Positions 1-11,900 of a stretch of DNA of 64,000 nucleotides are shown here, piece after piece (position 1 is the first letter of the stretch; every line of letters begins with the position of its first letter). Below the pieces are notes generated by a model. That model worked only from the letters and a program-made list of their open reading frames with translations. It was not told where the DNA came from and ran no database searches. The position numbers and the translations under genes are program-made. Source of the DNA: Anoplopoma fimbria (taxonomy: Eukaryota > Chordata > Actinopteri > Perciformes > Anoplopomatidae); the NCBI RefSeq assembly GCF_027596085.1, contig NC_072465.1, forward strand, positions 13,134,857 through 13,198,856, written 5' to 3'.

Positions 1-1
1 A

Positions 2-811
2 GTGTGTGCTGGACAGCTGGCAGCTCCTCTCAGGCACCTCTTCAATCTCTCCCTGAGGTTGAAGAAGGTGCCCACAATCTGGAAGACGTCCTGCATTGTC
101 CCGGTGCCGAAGAAGAGTCGTCCCAGTGGTCTTAATGACTACAGACCTGTGGCCCTGACATCACATGTCATGAAGACCCTGGAGAGACTGGTTCTGCGGC
201 ACCTGAGGACCCAGTTTACAGCTTTCCTGGACCCACTACAGTTCGCCCAGAGGAACAGAAGCCCCCCTGTCCCTGTTTTCATTCAGGGAGGGGAAGTGGA
301 GAGGGTTGAGTCCTACAAGTACCTTGGGGTGCAGATAAACAATAAACTGGACTGGACACACAACACTGATGCCCTCTACAGGAAAGGACAGAGCAGGCTG
401 TTCTTCCTGAGGAGGCTGAGGTCCTTCAATGTGTGCAATAAACTGCTCAAGGCATTCTACCAGTCTGTGGTAGCCAGCGCCCTCTTCTTCGCTGTAGCGT
501 GCTGGGGTGGTGGCATCAGGACTGGAGATGCCAACAAACTCAACAAGCTGGTGAGGAAAGCCAGCTCTGTGGTGGGTCTGGAGCTGGACAGTCTGGAGTC
601 AGTGGGTGAGAGGAGGATGAAGGCCAAACTCGGAGCCATCCTGGACAATCCCTCTCACCCTCTCCATGAGGAACTGTGGCAGCTGGGCAGCTCTTTCAGC
701 CATCGGCTGATTCTGCCAAAGAGCAGGACGGAGCGCTTCAGACGCTCATTTGTGCCCACTGCCATCAGACTGTACAACAACAGCGGAGACCACAGTCTGT
801 CATCATGCTGA
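2..811 (+). pseudogene. LINE reverse transcriptase remnant lacking the catalytic core
   Basis: The 269-codon open frame begins inside the RT fingers ([20 protein letters not shown], then LERLVLRHL and LDPLQFA). It jumps directly to the region after the RT active site ([17 protein letters not shown]). In the sister copies about 125 residues lie between these blocks, including the aspartate-bearing segments needed for polymerisation. The C-terminal block (KLVRKASSV, then SHPLHEELW and [18 protein letters not shown]) is complete and in frame to the stop. It therefore cannot be a working polymerase, although the frame stays open across the deletion joint. The start is an artefact of the window edge. 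Confidence 0.85.
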
Positions 812-876
812 CCAGCCCCCCCCCCCCCCCCATGTGGATATACTGTACATTTTTATTCCTGTTCTATCTTTATTTT

Positions 877-1022
877 GTTGTATAGTATGTGTATTTATTG
901 TCTGTGTCTGTGTAGTTGTATAGTATGTGTATTTATTGTCTGTGTCTGTGTAGTTGTATAGTATGTGTATTTATTGTCTGTGTAGTTGTATAGTATGTGT
1001 ATTTATTGTCTGTGTCTGTGTA
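877..1022 (+). repeat. 38-bp tandem repeat, four units, in LINE 3' UTR
   Basis: Units start at 877, 915, 953 and 985 with GTTGTATAGTATGTGTATTT. Three are 38 bp; the third is 32 bp because it lacks one TCTGTG hexamer. The related 3' end at 43118-43262 has only one diverged equivalent, so the expansion is specific to this copy or subfamily. Confidence 0.9.
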
Positions 1023-1083
1023 GTTGAGCTGCTGCAACACTTGAATTTCCCCCATGGGGATCAATAAAGGAATATAATAATAA

Positions 1084-2755
1084 ACTTTGTTGTTGTGTCA
1101 TCAGACCTGCGGCCGTATGTCTTGGACACTCGAGTGAAGAGAGGAGCAGAGCTGTCAACTGATCACCACCTGGTGGTGAGTTGGATCAGGTGGCAGGGGA
1201 GGCTGCCGGACAGACCCAGTAAACCCAAATGTGTGGTGAGGGTGAACTGGGAACGTCTGGCTGAGGATCCTGTCCGCAAGGTCTTCAACTCCCACCTCCG
1301 GAATAATTTGTTGTGCATCCCAGGGGAGGCTGGGGACATGGAATCCGAGTGGGCCATCTTTAGATCCTCCATTGTGGAAGCTGCTGCTAGGAGCTGTGGT
1401 CGGAAGGCAATCGGTGCCTGTCGTGGCGGCAATCTGAGAACCCGCTGGTGGACACCAGTGGTGAAGGAGGCCGTCAAGCTGAAGAAGGTGGCCCAGGGGT
1501 CTCCTGAATCAGCAGGCAGGTACCGGTTGGCCAGAAGGGCTGCAGCTACGGCAGTTGCTGAGGCAAAAACCCAGGTGTGGGAGGAGTTTGGGGAGGCCAT
1601 AGAGAAGGACTTTCGACTGGCCTCAAGGAAGTTCTGGCAAACCGTGAGACGACTCAGAAAGGGGAAGCAGGGCTTGTCTCAGGCTGTGCTCAGCAGGGGG
1701 GGAGAACTGCAGACCCGGACTGGGGATATTGTCGAGCGGTGGAAAGAACAATTTGAGGAACTCCTGAACCTGACCAACACGTCCTCTGTGGAAGGCAGAG
1801 TCTGAAGACTCAGGGGAAGACTCGTCCATATGCCTGGCAGAGGTCGTTGAGGTAGTTAAAAAGCTCTTCAGCGGCAAGGCGCCAGGACTGGATGAGATTT
1901 GACCGGGGATGCTAAAGGCTCTGGACATTGTTGGGCTGTCTTGGCTGTCTCTTCACTGTCACGTGGAAGTCGGGTACAGTGCCTGTGGAGTGGCAGACCG
2001 GGGTGGTGGTTCCAATTTTCAAAAAGGGGAACCGGAGTGTGCTCCAATTATAGGGGTATCACACTGCTCAGCCTCCCCGGGAAAGTCTAGTCCAGGGTGC
2101 TGGAAAGGAGGCTCCGGCCGATTGTCGAAACTCGGATTCAGGAGGAGCAATGCGGATTCCGTCCTGGTCGTGGAACAGTGGACCAGCTCTTTACCCTTGC
2201 AGGCCTGTTGGAGGGGGCATGGGAGTTTGCTCATCCAGTCTACATGTGTTTTGTGGACTTGGAGAAGGCCTTAGACCGTGTCCCTCGGGGAGTCTTGTGG
2301 GGGTACTGCGGGAATATGGGGTACCTGGTTCGTTGCTACGAGCCATTCGGTCCTTGTATGACCAAAGTGAGAGCTATGTCCTTGTCACCAATCCTGTTTG
2401 TGATTTTCATGGACAGGACTTCAAGGCGCAGCCAGGGGGAGGAGAGTTTCCGGTTTGGGGACCTCAGAATCGCATCCCTGCTTTTTGCAGATGATGTGGT
2501 TCTGTTGGCTCCTTCAGAACGTGACCTTCAGCATGCACTGGGGCGGTTCACAGCCGAGTGTGAAGCGGTCGGGATGAGAGTCAGTACCTCTAAGTCTGAG
2601 GCCATGGTTCTCTTACGGAAAACGGTGGATTGCACCCTCTGGGTTGGGAGTGAGTCACTGCCCCAAGCGAGGGAGTTCAAGTATCTCAGGATCTTATTCA
2701 TGATTGAGGATAAAATGGAACGGGAGATGGACAGGCGGTTCAGTGCAACCTGACA
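1084..2755 (+). pseudogene. Rex3/RTE-like LINE, endonuclease end plus reverse transcriptase, frameshifted
   Basis: The piece starts just after the previous LINE. The first open segment (1095-1805) covers the endonuclease end (STDHHLVVSWIRWQGRLPD) and a basic linker. An in-frame TGA at 1900-1902 breaks the segment with KKLFSGKAPGLDEI. Another frame (2097-2753) carries RT motifs QCGFRPGRGTVDQLFTLAG, YMCFVDLEKALDRVPRG, LSPILFVIFMDR and the active site LLFADDVVLLA. The wording of these motifs matches the RTE clade known in fish as Rex3. A gap and frameshift fall between the VPRG motif and LSPILF. The thumb, C-terminal part and 3' UTR are absent, since similarity stops near 2750 where a different repeat begins. 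It is dead by several lesions. Confidence 0.8.
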
Positions 2756-3431
2756 TGTTATACCACCAGATTTAATAAGTGGAACGATTGAGACTCCAGT
2801 GTTATTCCCCCAGTTTCTTTGGTCCCCCCCTATATATGCTGTCTTCTGCCCTCACCTCTCCCCTTTTGTTGATATAATGCATTGGAGTAGAGTGATCTAG
2901 CTCTGCATTATTTTATTATAATTCACAATCTAGATTTCACTAAACCATTGTGTATTTATGTTGGACTACTACATAACTACCACTGAGTATAGCTGTGGGC
3001 ATAGAAATTTATTTGCTTTGTTTTTTTTCTGTTTTTGTATTAAGTTACATTTACGAGTTTGCCTACTAGCTTAAACTTTTTGTGGTAAGCTAATGCCTCG
3101 TATTCTGTGCTTATTCAATTGTATAGGAGCTCAAGTGCTGTTTACAGCTTCTGACTGGAGGGTTTTACATTTTTATTTCTGTCAGGTATGTTTCTGTGTT
3201 GAATGTATTTATTGAAAGTTATTGGATAGTCTGCCCTTTTGTTGATATAATGCATTGGAGAGGAGCTCAAGTGCCGTTTACAGCTACTGCCCGGAGGGTT
3301 TTATATTTTTATTTCTGTCAGATCTGCCAGTGTGGCATAAAGACAATAAACGGAGACCGCCTCCAAAGGGTATCCGGTCTCGGGTCTCTTCCTTCTCCAA
3401 CACAACACAACGCAGACAACACCGGTTACAT
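2756..3431 (+). mobile_element. Possible solo LTR with an internal duplicated module
   Basis: The block begins TGTTATACCACC and can be read to end ...CCGGTTACA, so it has TG...CA ends. It contains a TATA-like CTATATATGC near 2830 and ATAAAGACAATAAACGG near 3340, in the order expected of a retroviral U3-R-U5. It abruptly truncates the Rex3-like LINE at its left edge. I find no second copy, no primer-binding site and no clear target duplication, so this is a shape-based guess; it could be another repeat class. Confidence 0.25.
2861..3321 (+). repeat. Direct repeat: 27-bp plus 61-bp module present twice
   Basis: A 27-bp string starting CCCTTTTGTTGATATAATGC occurs at 2861-2887 and 3234-3260. A 61-bp string starting AGGAGCTCAAGTG occurs at 3125-3185 and 3261-3321 with a few differences. 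In the second copy the two strings abut; in the first they are 237 bp apart. Confidence 0.85.
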
Positions 3432-3994
3432 TAGGTCGGGAAGGGGGTTAAGTAAGTCTTACAAGTAAAATTATTTGGTGAGGTAAAAACAGTCCCTTGA
3501 CCTCTCCCTTCGAGATATGCAAATGAATATGAGTTCTATGGGTACCTGCAGGTCTCCCCTTTACATACATTTTTAAAATCTAGCAATTCTTTAAATTGAT
3601 GGATTAATACTGTACATTTGCTGATATCTGTCATTAGTTTGATGCACTTGAAATTAAGTTAAATAACATGTAGTGGACTTGAAGTATAAAGTTACATGAG
3701 ATGGAAATACTCAGGTACAATTATAAGGTACTTGTAGCCTAATTCACCTGTGAACAGTAGTTGAGCAAAATGTGCGTAGTTAGATTCCATTACCTCTGCT
3801 CAAACAAGCACAAAGTTCTTCTTCGGTCTAGCCTCTTAATTTTGCTCTCAAAGTGCACAAGAATGATGCATTCAACTTTAAAATTTACAACATTTTCTTT
3901 CAGGGGAACATGTCCCCAGTTCTCCCTAGAAGGTCTGAGGTTCACCCGCCATAGTCTCACAAAATCCTGTGGGAAACACAGCTGAATCATTTCA
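3432..3994. other. No gene seen
   Basis: AT-rich sequence with short chance frames only. I see no recognisable gene, RNA or repeat. Confidence 0.5.
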
Positions 3995-4465
3995 GCAGGA
4001 GTGAATCAGGCTGAATTCGGTTAAATGCATGTCAAGTCCAGGGAAAGAGCTCTTGGTTATGCTTTAGGTTTGTCAAGATGTTCGGGGATGAGATGCACAA
4101 GAATGACAACTGCATTTTCTGTGATGCAACCTTGCTTGTAGGCAAATTGAAAAGGATCCTGTGAGTTACCTACTTCTTTGTTGAGATGTTGGACCATAAT
4201 ATTTTCTAATAATTTCAAATTAACAGATGTTAGTACTATTGGCTTAAAAAGTATATTCCAGATGCTGTCAGTGTGCCTGTTAGGCCTCCCTGAGATTGTT
4301 CTTCTCATTTTTCAACTGTTTGAGTTTGACAAAGTCTTTTGTATTAAATGCCTTTTTCCAGATTTTGATATGCTTTTTGGTATCTTTGGTCAAATACAGT
4401 GTATTATTTGGGTAGATCTTTACCAGTTTTGGTGGGCTCAAACAGCTGTACACAAAAATGTACAT
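3995..4465 (-). pseudogene. Decayed LINE fragment: linker and start of reverse transcriptase
   Basis: Reading down the minus strand, one frame (4465 to about 4280) gives YPNNTLYLTKDTKKHIKIWK and LKQLKNEKNNLREA. This resembles the basic linker of fish CR1/L2/Rex1-type LINEs. A second frame (4308-4057) gives PIVLTSVNLKLLENIMVQHL then DPFQFAYKQGCITENAVV and EHLDKPKA, the usual RT opening blocks. After a stop the same frame still recalls the next block (RALSLDLTCI). Frameshifts and stops show it is old. Both ends are lost, so the family cannot be named further. Confidence 0.6.
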
Positions 4466-6864
4466 AGTAACAGTGGTGGTTTCATTAAGGGTTCTATTAT
4501 GAAATGTTTCCCAGTCTATCCACTCTTCCCTACTCTCAGAAGACTATATCATCATTATCATTTCTACTTTTCATCCACCTTTTATTCTTTAGTTTTGTTT
4601 TGTAAATTTAGTTTTGTTTTGCAGAATACCCAGTCATTATGTAAGCAGCATGCTGTTTAAGTGGTGTTTGTACATTTCTCTGAAAGTGAGCATAATATGG
4701 AAGGTTCAATCTGCGGGCATTCAGTGCAGATATGTGTGCACTGACTGGAAACAAGTTGAACCTGCTAACCCAGCTCAATCAAAAGTTAAACCCTGTTTTC
4801 ATTTTAAAACGCATAACTGTAGCTACATTTATGTCTACCGTCCACACACCTCTGGCATTCAGTTCAACTCAGTTTATCCACAACATGGTTAAGCTATGCT
4901 GGTCTGAATTGAGTACATCAGAGACCCTTGCTAAAAGCGAGTGTCCGTTGTGATAATGCTAATAAGTTTAATAACATATACACAAAGTATATGATGTCGT
5001 AATGTAAAAATTCAAGCAGTGTGTATTAAATATGCTTTTCCCGATGAAGAGAAAAGTAGAGAACAAATTATGCACATGAAAAAAAGACAAGCAAAGCTTT
5101 TATTTCATGCGGACATAATAGGATTTGTCTACTCTCTAATCGTATTATCTTCATGTGACTGGAGAGACCTGTGTGATGGAGAAATGGGACTTATGAAACC
5201 TACACTGGAATGATCAAAGTTCACGGACACTAACATTGTGATACTTTTTTTATTTACTTATGGACACAGCAGGAACAGTCTATTGTGCACATGATTTGCT
5301 GATACATTTGCCAAATCATATAATATAGACGACAACAAGCAAATAATGTAAATTTATTTTTGGAGACCTTCATAGAGCATATAACTGATGTAATAATTTG
5401 GCATCACACTTGAGAGAAAGACACTGAGAATACTCCTTCGAGTATATGTGAAGGCCGCTTTCAAAGATTGTTGTGGTCGGAGCAAGGGCGCTGGAAGTAG
5501 GCCCAAGGCACAGGAGACCAGTGCCTGGCTTCCTCCAGTATGTCATTTTATTTGGCATTGTGAAGGAGACAGGTGAGCTCCACTAATGAGCCTGAATGCA
5601 ATGTTTGCAACACTGAGTCATCAGTCATTGCAACTCCAGGAAAGATCTAGAAAGTGTCTGATGACAGCTCTGTCACTCTTAGTTGCTGTTTTTGCTGATG
5701 CATGTATTTAAGTCAAACTTAGGGGAGAGGCAAAGATCCTGTTTCAGCTTTTTCAACATGGTGGCATATTTGTGGCTTGCCTAAAGCTAATTTGTCAAAA
5801 ATACTGCATCTAGAAGCAGAGGAGATCCAGATCTAATGACTGAAAAGCCGTAAAGTAGTTTGGTCACCATTTGGTATGCACTTTGTGGAAGGCATTTCAG
5901 CCAACTTTTTGATTAGGATTTTTCAGTAGAGCCACGATGATCTCTCAAATAAATGCTGGGTAAATGTTGTTGATTTCAACCGTTTGATTGGCCCTAATAG
6001 TGGGCTATAAAAGAACCATATGACCATTGCAGTGTGTTGTTTTTTAATGTTCATCAGGGACTAGCAGGGCTTGTGTTTCAGGGCTCTACTCCAAATGCTA
6101 CGTATTATGCAGTGCCAAATAGTATTCACCTTTGACTTGAAATTCTTCCTATGTGGTGCCAAGAAATTTTTCCCTGCCCCTCTTTATAGCTCCTTCTTCT
6201 TTCCTTTGCCTCCGGTGTGTGCAGTTTGCCATTAAAAAAGCCATCTAATGTGATTTGAAGCTGCCTAAGGGTTGCCCTTCAGGCTTAAGCAGCCAATCTA
6301 ATCCTTGTAATCATGGATTGTACTGAAAGCCCTTTTCCCAATGGCTGGAGGGGGAGAGGGGCTGTGTACTCGCTCTCATGCTGGTGAGGAGCTGTGACCC
6401 TTACACTATTCAATGCACTGCTCTATTTCTCCACCTTTTAAGAGATATGTGCTGGCAGAGTAAAAGTGACAGATAATGTTTCAAGCCTGTTCCAGGATAT
6501 GCATGCAACCAATATGGAATGGCAGGTGCATTTCCAAAAAAGCGAGACCATAATGTTTTTAAATTTAGCACTTGACAGTTTGCCTTCATCATAACATGAG
6601 TTTAAGGGCTTCTGAAGCAGTGTAATTATTGCCGGCCCCCAGCGCCTCTCTGCCCAGGAATTGAATTCCTTTTATAGAGACACGAAAGTTGTTAAAAGCC
6701 TTGCCTGAAGGATGCAGACAAATCAGCATACTAAGTGAATTTTATGTGTGCCATTTCTCTGACTTCTATCTATGCATTGGGAGGGAACCCCCCCTTTCCT
6801 CAAGTGGACCCTAACCTGACTCAGTTGGCAGAAACTTATGAATTTGTAAGAGACAACACATAGT
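4466..6864. other. No gene seen
   Basis: About 2.4 kb of AT-rich sequence with only short, unconvincing frames. I find no domain, RNA gene or clear repeat. It is unique or anciently decayed as far as I can tell. Confidence 0.5.
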
Positions 6865-7437
6865 AGCTGTGTCCCAATCCAGCAGCTGCAGCCCACGGAG
6901 GACCCAGCCTTCGTCGGCCGGGTCCTTTGAATACCGCAAAGGCTGGACCGAGCACTCCCCGAAATAAAAGAGGTAAAGCTAAGTTAAAAGATTAAAGTGG
7001 ACGAGCTGCTGTGAATAGCGCAGCGACTCTCGGTAGCGTTAGCTGGTTAGTTAATAGTGTCACGTAAATTAACCGATCATTTTAACATAAGTGTGAACTA
7101 ATCAGGTCCCTTATTTTTAGTTTTAACATTTGTATCTGTAGATATTCACATGAGTTAAAACCCAATAATTACATTTAAATGTGAATTATCCCGTTGCTGG
7201 TCCACTAGTCGCCATGTCATTAAAAAGAAAAAGAAATCAACGCAATGACTCTTGGGATATGTTGGGCCGTGAAGGATCCATCAGTTGTATCCTCAAAATC
7301 TGGGAAAAGTAGGCTGCATTTGTCGGCCGCATTAGAAGGAGTCGTTGAAATGGGACAGCCTCGTCGCGGCCGCTGTGACGCAATCGGTCTACAAATACAC
7401 CCTCCAAAGGATGCAGCCGCTGGATTGGGACACAGCT
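6865..7437. mobile_element. Non-autonomous DNA transposon (MITE-like) with 26-bp terminal inverted repeats
   Basis: The left end 6865-6890 begins AGCTGTGTCCCAATCC and the right end 7412-7437 is its reverse complement with one mismatch over 26 bp. The element is 573 bp, has no long frame, and is CpG-rich near both ends. The outward flanks do not show a convincing target duplication, so the superfamily (Harbinger-like or hAT-like) is unresolved. Confidence 0.7.
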
Positions 7438-8589
7438 TACGTGTACTAAAGCGTAACAGTCTCACCCCATATTCTGATATATGTAGGTGCCTTGCAGGGT
7501 TATTATAGCTATATTCTGCTTTAATATAGCCTCACCTTGACCCAAATTGAATCCTTTTCACTCAATATATCCCAAAAATGGAGGCTTTAGAAACTCATTC
7601 TATGCTGTAATAGATTCCTGTCCACCTGCTGCTATAATATACAATAACCTTTTACATTGAATTGTTACTATTGTTTGCAGATCGTGAGTCTAGCAGTGTG
7701 TGTAGTTGAGATAAATGAAAACAGAGTTTGAATGTTGATGTGGTCTGAGTAAAGAACTTCCCCCCATTGCAAGCCGTCCTTACCTAAAAAAGGTCTGTCT
7801 AGGTCATCAGTGCAAGCAGGTTATCACAACCCTTTTTACGTTTGCCATTCAGTGGAAACCTCGAGTGGCCGTAGTAGTTATGACGGAAGAAAAATAGGAA
7901 GTCAAGTCACAGCAACAAGGTCTGCTGTGGGGAAGAGGCTGGGGTGGATGTATGTGTCAGACAAAGAAATTTCACCCAGGAGAATGCTTTTCAAGTCCCT
8001 TGTGAAACCAAGTGTGAAAATGTGAAAACTACCTACGTAACTACGTTAGTACCTTACTTACATAACTCCCTTTGAATATAACCACGTCACGTACTACAGA
8101 TACGATACTTTGAAAAGTATTTTATTTTTTTTGCCTAACCAATTTTTTTTAACATTCATTTTAACATATTAACATACCTCATTTTTAGCAACTTTACAAC
8201 CGGGAGATGGACCATCGAAGTCTTGACACTGCCGCTTTCCTACCTCACCTTTAACCATCCACAGTGGGTTTAATAAGGACATTTAAGATTATTTTAGATG
8301 TATTTGTCCCCTCTTAGCACTCAATTGGAGTACAATATTTTAACCCTGACCTAACCTTGTAGTTATGTTTTTGTTAACCACTTTAAAACTGAGACCATTT
8401 GACAACATTGTATTAAATAGTCATGTTAAAAACAGTTTTACATTAAATAGAACAGTCATTTTTGTTCTTTTGGCAGTTACTGGCACACTTTGTGCAAACA
8501 ATTGATTCCAGAGGATTACCACCTATAAAAAAACAAGGAACACCACACAGTCTTTGGGGAGAAGGATAACTTTCTATTTAGAAGGCTTT
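7438..8589. other. No gene seen
   Basis: AT-rich sequence without a recognisable coding region or RNA. ATT-rich simple sequence appears near 8600. Confidence 0.5.
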
Positions 8590-8985
8590 GATGGTATAAC
8601 GATTATTATTATTAATCACATTACTATCCCTATTTTCATAACTACTGTAATAATTGCTGCTGTTATTATTATAAGTAGTCTTATTATATGAATCAGTTAT
8701 GTCATATACATTGAATGTGTTGTATCTCTGTTATGCTGTTCATTCTGTACACATGACATCTATTGCATTCTGTCCATCCTGGGAGAAGGATCCCTCCTCT
8801 GTCGTTCTCCCATAGGTTTCTTCCTTTTTTCTCCCTGTTAAAGGGTTTTTTTTAGGGGAGTTTTTCCTGTGCCGATGTGAGGGAAGGACAGAGGATGTCG
8901 CATGTGCACAGATTGTAAAGCCCTCTGAGGCAAATTTGTAATTTGTGATTCTGGGCTATACAAAATAAACTGAATTGATGGTCAA
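8590..8985 (+). repeat. Common teleost interspersed repeat, 3' terminal part
   Basis: An ATT-rich stretch is followed by CATGACATCTATTGCATTCT, GGGAGAAGGATCCCTCCTCT, a pyrimidine-rich stretch and CCCTGTTAAAGGG. It ends AAAGCCCTCTGAGGCAAATT ... GGGCTATACAAAATAAACTG. I recognise this string as one that recurs in fish genomes. A second copy of the last 85 bases lies at 53620-53706. It is probably the 3' end of a retroposed element; no coding capacity is present. Confidence 0.75.
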
Positions 8986-11900
8986 AGAGAAAGATCTTGC
9001 CGGAAAGTTTCACAGCAGCTGGCTATCTGCTCGATATAGCCTTGTTAAAAAAAAAAAAGACTATATCACTAAAATGTAATATTAATATATTTGGAATTCT
9101 TTTCAAAACCATGAAAAGGGATATACATGAGGAAAAACAGCAACACTGGTTTCCAAAGTAAGCAGGTGCGTGACTTAACAGACAGCAGAAAAAATGGAAA
9201 CCACATACCTGCACAAACCAAAACATACAACACGTGAATTGCCTTCTGAATTGCGTTTCTTTTTATATGACAGGGCGGCATGACGTAACAGCCACAAAAT
9301 GTATATTTTAACAGTCAAAACGACACAAAACAGCAAGGTAACGTCATCGTTTAAGCAGTCAGTAAAGTGTGAAAACAAAAATGGTACAATTTTCGAAGAT
9401 TACAATAAAATAGTGCGACAGCAACAACTTACCCTCAGCAATGCAAAACAACATTGTAAGTGGAAGACGGGGCTACGGAAGCTTAGGAGGCACAGAAGAG
9501 GTGAAACGTTACCGCAGGAAACAATAAAAAATAATGCTAAATAAAATAAAATGAAGAATAAAAATAAAAATACTCAACAGGATTGTTGAATTATAAACAA
9601 TTGGAAAATTACAAACTGGAAATAAGAAATGATAAAGTGCATTTTTAACTTATTAAGTATTGTTCTGCATTGCAGAAACTGATTTGGTCAATATTTTGTG
9701 CGTCAATTTGTAGTAATGTCATTTGATTCTTTTTTGGCATATGCAGCATTTCAGCACAGTTGGATAAGAAAAGAATAACCTCACAATAGACTGATATGTA
9801 GACTAATTCACTCGTTGCACATAGACTACTTTCCCTCTGGCACCGTTATCACATCTGTCGTGGTGCCCCTGCCTGGACAGTGCTGTCCACCATAACAGTA
9901 CTGATTAGACTGAGCATATAATGACCCCTACCCAGGGCTCTCATTTCAAATAATTTGAGAATTATAGGATTGAGAAAAGTTTATTGCCAAAAAAAGGGTC
10001 ATATCAAAGATATGTAACCTATGTCATGCTCATATCAATTATGAACATTAACAAGCCATTTAATAAATAGTGCAAAATCAAAAAGTCGGGCTATTCCATA
10101 TAGTCATCTATCAAAAGCATTTTGCCTGCATTGACCAAAGCTGTTAGGTTTGTAGACGGTTTATGTTAAAAAAATGATCTACACATTGATCTTAAACAAA
10201 GTAGCCTGCTTTGTTTAAAGTTGGCAGAAATACTTTCACCTTCATGAAAGGTGTATTAAAAGCAGATTTAGTAAATTAAGAAATTCAGGCTATGGCGAAG
10301 CTTGCTATTAAAGAGGCCGTGTCCCTTGGGACTTGTTTTACCGGCATGAGCCTTCCCCTTTAAGGCAGGCAGCCTTTTAGGTGTGTATGTGACACAGTCT
10401 GGCAGGGGTTTCGTTACGGGAAGTTGTGTGTCAAAAGTACTGAAACTGGCAGGTGCCGCAGTGACAGTGAAGTTTCCAGTGTCACGACTGTAAAAGGCTG
10501 TTTTTTTGTGCTTGCTGCACAGAATAAATAAAGCCCTGTGTAATGAAACCTTATCACAACGCCCTCTGACCATTTTCCATTATTCAATACCCAATTTGTA
10601 ATGTTGCAAATATATCAAAATATTGCAATACTTTCATCAGTGAGCCATGCTTTGAAGGCTAGAGTGCGGCGGTTTAGTCGTCCCAATCTTGGATTTCAGT
10701 CGTCACCATCTAAACGGCGTATACGGCTCTGGTAGCAGTAGCTACATGTCAATCAAAATGTAGCCTGCCCTAAAGCATACCCTGCTTTATTTGACTCCAA
10801 AAGGACAGACTTGAAATGTTTTGATTACAGAGAACAGTGAATAGTAAATAGTGAGACACATATACATGCTTTATTGTTTCTTATGTGTCTCATACATGTG
10901 AAGGCAATTTAAAAGGAGGTGCACGAATGACAGACTTTGCTACTGATAATGAAAGGGTCTTCTGTTTGATTTGTAGTTGACGGGATTAAAGGCAGTATGT
11001 CATATAATCAATGTATCACAGTATTGAAAAATGGGGGTCAATAGGGAGATTGCATGTCAGATTACAATGTATTTGATATATCTAGACACTTAATTTAAAG
11101 AACAACTTTACTTAATTTAGTAAATTCATTTAAAATTTACACTGTGGCCAAAGGTCTATGAAGTATCAAAAATATAATGACCAGATTTCCAGAAAATTGG
11201 TCCTAATGTTTTGGTGAAATCTGACCTTTCCACTTGCATGTATTTCCGGACACTTTACATTTGACAATGTACATTAAAAGGGCATGTCAAACACTGACAT
11301 GCTCCCCAAAGGATTTGGGTCCACTTTGTGTGTAACATATAGTAACCTTTTCTGACAAGATATCTATTTGGCCACATTCTCCAACACTGACATATAGTGT
11401 AGTTGGTGAGCATTGTTCCGAAAACATTGAAGTCAACAATTCCCTTATACACACAATTTTACAAAAGTAATGAAATGTCCAGATTTCAACAAACTCACAG
11501 CTTGATATTGATGTATCTAGCCCTGTATAATCTGTCAATGCATTGAAAAGAAAGAGCAGGACAGCAAATCTTTGATGTAGCAGAAAAATAGGTATTTGAT
11601 AAAAAATTATTATGAATATTGTAACAATTAATATAAACCTTTATATTGATGAGCCTTTAGACGCTGCTAAAGACATCAAGGTTGAATAAAAAGGTTGTTC
11701 AGTGTAAAAGAAAGCTTTGTTCTTTAACTGTAAAGACGGGGTCAAAGGAAGATTTTCCTTTCCTCAGAGGCCTGTCTTCTGTTTTTAAGTAGAATTAATG
11801 TGGTTGTAGTTGCTGTCACATCGGTCCCCAGTGGCCACTCTTTCCTTGACATGTTGGAGAGCATTTGTCATGGAGGTCTCTGGTCGTTAGCTCATCCGTC

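Larger units (their letters stand above)
1..1083 (+). mobile_element. LINE copy, Rex1/CR1/L2-type, internally deleted, with its 3' end
   Basis: This non-LTR retrotransposon runs in from the left edge and ends in a 3' UTR near 1083. The terminus carries the motif TTTCCCCCATGGGGATCAAT followed by AATAAAGG and an ATA-rich tail. A second 3' end of the same family lies on the minus strand at 43118-43262, which independently fixes the terminus here. The protein part resembles the RT C-terminus of the LINE copies at 23917-27393 and 48029-51508, but the catalytic RT core is missing. The clade assignment is by resemblance to fish Rex1/CR1/L2 elements and is not certain. Confidence 0.85.

Noticed and set aside
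877..1022. Possible CRISPR-like array
   Set aside because: Units are contiguous with no distinct spacers, and the setting is a LINE 3' UTR in a vertebrate genome.
10268..10573. 101-codon minus-strand frame
   Set aside because: No domain, no splice context, and length within chance for a 64-kb window.
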